From contig URJY01000001.1 of assembly GCA_900548275.1 (NCBI GenBank), positions 62,001-126,000 on the forward strand: DNA of 64,000 nt. Reading direction: 5' to 3'. The notes under the pieces are model-generated. The model saw only the letters and a list, made by a program, of their open reading frames with translations, searched no databases and had not been told where the DNA came from. The stretch comes from an uncultured Opitutales bacterium. GTDB lineage: Bacteria; Verrucomicrobiota; Verrucomicrobiia; Opitutales; Intestinicryptomonadaceae. This document shows positions 59,984-64,000 of this stretch, piece after piece (within the stretch, counting starts at the first letter, position 1; every line of letters starts with the position of its first letter). A program made the translations under genes and the position numbers.

Positions 59984-60271
59984 ATGGCTATGCCCGAAAC
60001 AGAAATATCGCGCCTCCTTACCGTCCAGAACAAGATGGGCATACACGCTCGTCCCGCCGCAATGATTGTGCGCATTTCGAACAAATATGCGCATTGCGAT
60101 GTCTGGGTTGAAAAAGACGGCGAGCGCGTAAACGGCAAGAGCATTATGAGCCTTATGATGCTCGCCGCGGGCAGGGGCTCGGAAGTCAACTTCGTTGCAA
60201 GCGGTGAAGACGCGGGCGCAATGCTCGACGAAATCGAAGATCTCTTCAACCGCAAGTTCGACGAAGAATAG
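59984..60271 (+). CDS. ptsH: phosphocarrier protein HPr
   Basis: 95 aa phosphotransferase carrier. Active-site His21 in MGIHARPAAM and the regulatory-type Ser53 in VNGKSIMSLMML, the site phosphorylated by HPr kinase in bacteria that have one. The last ~30 residues match HPr. No EI or EII gene is adjacent, so it may serve a regulatory (PTS-Ntr-like) or incomplete PTS role, as in many PVC bacteria. Monocistronic, with a strong terminator. Confidence 0.94.
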   Translation: MAMPETEISRLLTVQNKMGIHARPAAMIVRISNKYAHCDVWVEKDGERVNGKSIMSLMMLAAGRGSEVNFVASGEDAGAMLDEIEDLFNRKFDEE

Positions 60272-60310
60272 TTTCACTTTTTTCTATCGTTTTTCTTATT
60301 GTTATTTTCC

Positions 60311-60341
60311 CGCCGAAGCCGAAACGCTTCGGCGTTTTTTT
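60311..60341 (+). terminator. rho-independent terminator after HPr
   Basis: Stem CGCCGAAGC/GCTTCGGCG with loop CGAAAC and seven T. The rest of the gap to rpsA (60342-60550) shows no gene or clear signal. Confidence 0.9.
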
Positions 60342-60550
60342 GCGTCCAAACGGGTAGCGGGCGTGTTGGCAACGGCGGCTTTTGCATAAGACGGGGTGGG
60401 GCGTAATAGCTTTAGTTTTCTCGCTCCGTTTCCTGCAAGCAGTGCGGGCTTTCCCAGTGGAGCGCGTTCCAACTGAACGGTTCTGCATCGTATACCGATT
60501 TGTCCGCGTTCTCAATCTGGCTTTTTGTCGTTTACTCGTTGACTGGGTAC

Positions 60551-60590
60551 AAAAAACGCACGGTCTTTACAAACCGTGCGTTTTTGTGAA
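60551..60590 (-). terminator. terminator of rpsA
   Basis: Stem AAAAACGCACGGT/ACCGTGCGTTTTT with loop CTTTACAA. On the minus strand it directly follows rpsA. Confidence 0.85.
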
Positions 60591-60605
60591 AAGGATAACT
60601 TGGCG

Positions 60606-62267
60606 TTATTCTTTTGTCGCTTCGTCCAAGAGGTCGCCGAGAGAGGTGAGGTCTTGGTCCTTGCGGATTTTTTCGAAAGCGGCAACTTCTTCCGCGAGCT
60701 TGTCGGCGTCGTACTGGGCAGCCTTGATGGAAAGCCCGATGCGGCGTTCGTCGCGGTCGATTTTTACGACGCGAGCCGTAACTTCGTCGCCAACCTTGAG
60801 GTGGTCCTTGATCTTGTCGACGTGTTCTTCGCTGATTTGGCTGATGTGAACCAAACCGTCGATGTCGTCCTTGAGTTCGACAAACGCGCCGTAGTTTGTA
60901 ATCTTGCTGACCTTGCCCTTGACCAAATCGCCGATCTTGAAGAGCGAGTCGATTTCTTCCCACGGGTCTACGGTGAGCTGCTTGATGCCCAACGAGATGC
61001 GCTGGTTTTCGGGGTCTACAACCAAGACGATAGCGTCAACTTCGTCGCCCTTCTTGAGCATTTCGCTCGGGTGGTTGATTTTGCGCGTCCAGCTCATATC
61101 GGAGACGTGAACCATACCGTCGATACCTTCTTCGAGTTCGACGAATGCGCCGTAGGTCGTCAGATTGCGAACCTTGCCGCGTACGTGTGCACCCACGGGA
61201 TAGTTGTGGACTGCCATTTCCCACGGATTTTCTTCGAGCTGGCGCAGACCGAGCGAAATCTTCTGCTCGTCCTTTGCGATGCTGAGGACAACCGCTTCGA
61301 CTTCGTCGCCGACCTTGAGAACTTCGGAGGGTTTTGTAATGCGCTTTGTCCAAGAGAATTCAGTGATGTGAACCAAGCCTTCGACGCCTTCTTCGAGTTC
61401 GATGAATGCGCCGTAGTTGACGAGGTTGACAACCTTGCCGCGAACGTGCGCGCCCACGGGGTACTTGCGTTCGATGTTTTCCCACGGGTTGGAGGTTGTC
61501 TGCTTGAGACCGAGGGATACGCGTTCGCGTTCCTGATCGACTTCGATAATCATTACCGAAACTTCTTCGCCGACCTTGACCATTTCGCTCGGGTGCGAGA
61601 TTCTGCCCCAGCTCATGTCGGTGATGTGCAGCAGACCGTCGAGACCGTCGAGGTCGATGAACGCGCCGTAGTCGGTGATGTTCTTTACGATACCCTTGCG
61701 GATGTCGCCGGGTTTTACTTCGGAGAGGAGCTTGCGGCGTTTTTCCGCGCGCTGTTCTTCGATGAGTTCGCGGCGCGATACGACGATGTTCTTGCGTTCC
61801 GCGTTAATTTTGACGACCTTGAAGTCGTAGGTCTGACCGACGTATTGGTCCAAATTCTTGGGGGGCTGAACGTCGATTTGCGAAGCGGGCAGGAACGAGT
61901 CTACGCCGATGCTGACGATGAGACCGCCCTTGACTTTCGCCTTGACGCGACCGGGGAGGATTGCGCCTTCCTGACAGTTGGCGAGAATCTGTTCCCAGTT
62001 CTTCTTCTGCTGAGCCTTGTCGTAGGAGATTACGGGATTGCCTTCGCGGTCTTCGAGTTTTTCCAACAAAACTTCGATTTCCTGACCGACTTGGATGTCG
62101 TTGATGTCGATAAATTCGCTTACCGGCACGACACCTTCGCTTTTGCCGCCGATGTCGACTACGACTTCGTTCTGGCGGATTTCGATGATTTTGCCCTTGA
62201 TGATAGAGCCCTGTTTGAGTTCGGCAAAACTGCTGTTAGCCAGCAATTCTTCCATTTGGTTGTTCAT
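60606..62267 (-). CDS. rpsA: 30S ribosomal protein S1
   Basis: 553 aa with six S1 OB-fold repeats, the full-length form that binds mRNA leaders and lets the 30S subunit start on weakly structured or SD-poor messages. The repeats are recognisable by GSIIKGKIIEIRQNEVVVDI, GRVKAKVKGGLIVSIGVDSF and repeated YGAFVELEEGIDGMVHVSDM-type segments. Many genes in this window lack a clear Shine-Dalgarno, fitting reliance on S1. A leader of about 280 nt upstream (62268-62548, shared with the divergent glycosidase) holds small hairpins but no gene. Confidence 0.97.
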   Translation of the reverse strand: MNNQMEELLANSSFAELKQGSIIKGKIIEIRQNEVVVDIGGKSEGVVPVSEFIDINDIQVGQEIEVLLEKLEDREGNPVISYDKAQQKKNWEQILANCQEGAILPGRVKAKVKGGLIVSIGVDSFLPASQIDVQPPKNLDQYVGQTYDFKVVKINAERKNIVVSRRELIEEQRAEKRRKLLSEVKPGDIRKGIVKNITDYGAFIDLDGLDGLLHITDMSWGRISHPSEMVKVGEEVSVMIIEVDQERERVSLGLKQTTSNPWENIERKYPVGAHVRGKVVNLVNYGAFIELEEGVEGLVHITEFSWTKRITKPSEVLKVGDEVEAVVLSIAKDEQKISLGLRQLEENPWEMAVHNYPVGAHVRGKVRNLTTYGAFVELEEGIDGMVHVSDMSWTRKINHPSEMLKKGDEVDAIVLVVDPENQRISLGIKQLTVDPWEEIDSLFKIGDLVKGKVSKITNYGAFVELKDDIDGLVHISQISEEHVDKIKDHLKVGDEVTARVVKIDRDERRIGLSIKAAQYDADKLAEEVAAFEKIRKDQDLTSLGDLLDEATKE

Positions 62268-62548
62268 TGTTTTCCTTGGATCGTTCCACGGGGGAACGGG
62301 TTGATTGTTGTTGCTTTAGTCGGCGCGTCCGACCGTCGGATGCGTCAATCTAAAAATAAGTGTCCGATAATTGCCCAGATACCGAGTCTTCGCAAGCATA
62401 TTTTTCAAAAAAATCCGCATGTCGAAGTTCGTTTTTTACGGTAAAACATTCGAAAATGTCAAAATAATCAAAGAAATGCAATATTGCGTAGTTCGGGGCG
62501 TTTCCTTTCGGCTTGACGGTAGTCCGGAAAACGGAAATTCTCGGGTTG

Positions 62549-64000
62549 ATGAAACGTTTTGCAAGGACACTTCTGATATGCCTGCTCGGCGCGTTTTTTG
62601 CGGCGGAATTTTCCGCGCTCTTCGGGGCTTCGTACAAAGTCGAGGTTGTCGGGGGCGTTCCGTTTATTACGGTCAACGGCGTTCCCGTTCGCTCGCGGCA
62701 TTTTCTGGGGTGGGGCGGTCGCGGTATGCGTCCGCAAATAGACTCCGTCTGGCGCGACTTCACCCTCGACTTTTCCCCGCCCGCCGATTCGAACTCCGCC
62801 GCAATCAAGATTCTCGTAGGCAACAACGTTTCCGACTTGTACATTTCCAAAATCGACGTCGAGAATCTTTCCGACGCTTCCGTCCGCTCGGTTTACGACT
62901 TTTCGGCAGCTCCCTACGACAAATCGAAGCTCTCTTGGCTCTTTCCCGCGCAGGTCGAGCCGAAGCCGATAATTTCGGCGGAAAACGTGGTTGTCGACGG
63001 CAAAAGGGTTTTGCGAATCAACAAAATCCAGAAAGACCAGTCGCGCGACAGGCTCGTTTTCCACATCCGCTCGTTTCCCGTCAAAAAAGGCGAAAAGTAC
63101 AGGATTAAAATCAGGGCGAAGACCGACGTGCAGAGCAGGCTTTTGCTCGTTGCCTACACTCTCGACCCGTATCGGACGCTCGCCGACAATGCGTATTCGG
63201 TTTTCGGCGACCAAGTGAAAATCGCGCGCAATGCGGGGGTGGATTTCGTCCATTTCGGCGTGTCCGCGCTCGGCGGCGCAAACGACGCGCAGGCAAAGCG
63301 CGAAATCGACGCGTATTTTTCGGAGGTCTTGGCTGCCAATCCCGCCGCCCGCATAATCGTGCGAATCGGCACGGAATACGAGAGTCACCGCAGGGAGAAT
63401 CCCGACGAGGTTTTGACTGCTTCCGACGGCAGGCCCATAACGCGTCCCTACGACGGCGCGAGCTATTCGTCGCCTTCGTCCGAAAAATTCAGGGCGATGG
63501 GCGTTCGCGGTATCGAAAAAACGATAGAGTATTTGGAGTCGAAGTACGGCGCGAATATGGCGGGCTACCATCCTACGGGCGGGCAGTCGGGCGAGTTCTT
63601 CTACGGCGCTTCGGGGGAGATTCCGCTTGCGGGCTACGACGGGGCTACCGTTGCGGCGTGGCGCAAGTGGCTTCGCAAAAAATATCTCACGCCCGAAAAT
63701 TTACAGACGGCTTGGCGCGCCGAAAAATGCGTGCCGTTCGAGGAGGTCGGCGTGCCGACTCCCGCCGAACGCCGCGAAAAAACGGGCTCGCTGCTCGACC
63801 CCGCCGCAAGCGCGAATGTAATAGATTTCAACGCGTTTTTGCAGGACGAAATGTCGGACCACGTTCTGGCGTTTGCAAACGCCGTTCGCCGCACTGCGCG
63901 TAGGCTCGGAGTCGACAGGCTTTCGCTCGTGTTTTTTGGCTATGCCTACGAGCTTACTGGATTCTTCAACGGTCCCGCCGTTTCGGGGCACTACGCGCTC
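62549..64000 (+). CDS. secreted glycoside hydrolase, beta-galactosidase/GH42-like, partial
   Basis: The first 484 codons are present and the frame is open to the right edge. A signal-like N-terminus (ARTLLICLLGAFFAAEFSAL) is followed by a beta-sandwich domain (about 30-190) and a TIM-barrel-like region. Segments such as ARIIVRIGTEYES, AGYHPTGGQSGEFFYG and WRKWLRKKYLTPENLQTAWR resemble GH42/GH35-type beta-galactosidases, in which FxxWLxxKYGTxExLNxAW is typical. The catalytic Glu pair cannot be fixed with certainty; GEFF near residue 355 is one candidate. Divergent from rpsA. Confidence 0.78.
   Translation, partial: MKRFARTLLICLLGAFFAAEFSALFGASYKVEVVGGVPFITVNGVPVRSRHFLGWGGRGMRPQIDSVWRDFTLDFSPPADSNSAAIKILVGNNVSDLYISKIDVENLSDASVRSVYDFSAAPYDKSKLSWLFPAQVEPKPIISAENVVVDGKRVLRINKIQKDQSRDRLVFHIRSFPVKKGEKYRIKIRAKTDVQSRLLLVAYTLDPYRTLADNAYSVFGDQVKIARNAGVDFVHFGVSALGGANDAQAKREIDAYFSEVLAANPAARIIVRIGTEYESHRRENPDEVLTASDGRPITRPYDGASYSSPSSEKFRAMGVRGIEKTIEYLESKYGANMAGYHPTGGQSGEFFYGASGEIPLAGYDGATVAAWRKWLRKKYLTPENLQTAWRAEKCVPFEEVGVPTPAERREKTGSLLDPAASANVIDFNAFLQDEMSDHVLAFANAVRRTARRLGVDRLSLVFFGYAYELTGFFNGPAVSGHYAL

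Overview
The window reads as chromosome of a Gram-negative bacterium of the PVC group, most likely Verrucomicrobiota and probably near Opitutae. Support comes from two secreted proteins with PEP-CTERM sorting tails (PEP motif, hydrophobic helix, Arg/Lys end), lipoproteins and Tat substrates, a housekeeping sigma factor with an Ala/Lys/Pro-rich N-terminal tail, and a moderately GC-rich, TCG/CTC/GCG-rich codon usage. The phylum call is inference; no 16S rRNA is present.

Layout. 1-7816 (minus): an RND efflux pair (permease cut by the left edge), a small repeat protein, then purB-tgt-acyl ligase/ACP/PlsC fusion, tightly packed. 7888-10268: a pentapeptide-repeat protein facing a Tat-exported Gfo/Idh oxidoreductase, sharing a bidirectional terminator. 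10461-16065 (plus): a lipoprotein amidase, a membrane protein with an FGE-like domain coupled to hisA, an RlmI-like methyltransferase, and a PHP-domain protein whose signal peptide is cut by an in-frame TAG. 16134-22014 (minus): TPR lipoprotein, dnaG, rpoD and a small secreted protein as one operon. 22087-28138 (plus): DUF362 protein, Nudix hydrolase, gltX, PEP-CTERM protein, rny. 28104-30750 (minus): acylphosphatase, ABC ATPase, ABC permease, TPR protein, coupled. 30909-35779: FKBP isomerase, tRNA-Pro, SGNH esterase, tmRNA and a large orphan protein. 35994-44673 (minus): a broken PEP-CTERM/Pmp-like surface protein, then SulP-rlmH-hypothetical-lutA-lutB-lutC. 44794-47875: pyrD, a 1.2 kb non-coding island of hairpins and ~150 bp repeats, and hisF at the end of trpS-hypothetical-hisF. 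50475-57243 (plus): a HAD phosphatase coupled to uvrB, then an AT-richer cell-surface acetylation cluster (interrupted MBOAT, SGNH partner, hexapeptide acetyltransferase, SdpI-like membrane protein). 57283-64000: folE2, a PAS-GAF-PAS sensor, HPr, rpsA and the start of a secreted glycoside hydrolase.

Most genes are housekeeping and sit in short operons with ATGA, TAATG or 0-3 nt junctions. The most unusual signals are: (i) zinc-ligand cysteines missing in both Tgt and DnaG, next to a FolE2-type GTP cyclohydrolase, which suggests a zinc-sparing proteome; (ii) three otherwise intact genes each cut by one in-frame stop, two of them TAG where serine TCG would be a plausible parent; (iii) a PEP-CTERM protein with GGAI/FxxN motifs like chlamydial Pmp proteins; (iv) a mycobacterial MPTR-like N-x-G repeat protein; and (v) the repeat/hairpin island. 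No CRISPR array, transposase, integrase or rRNA was seen.
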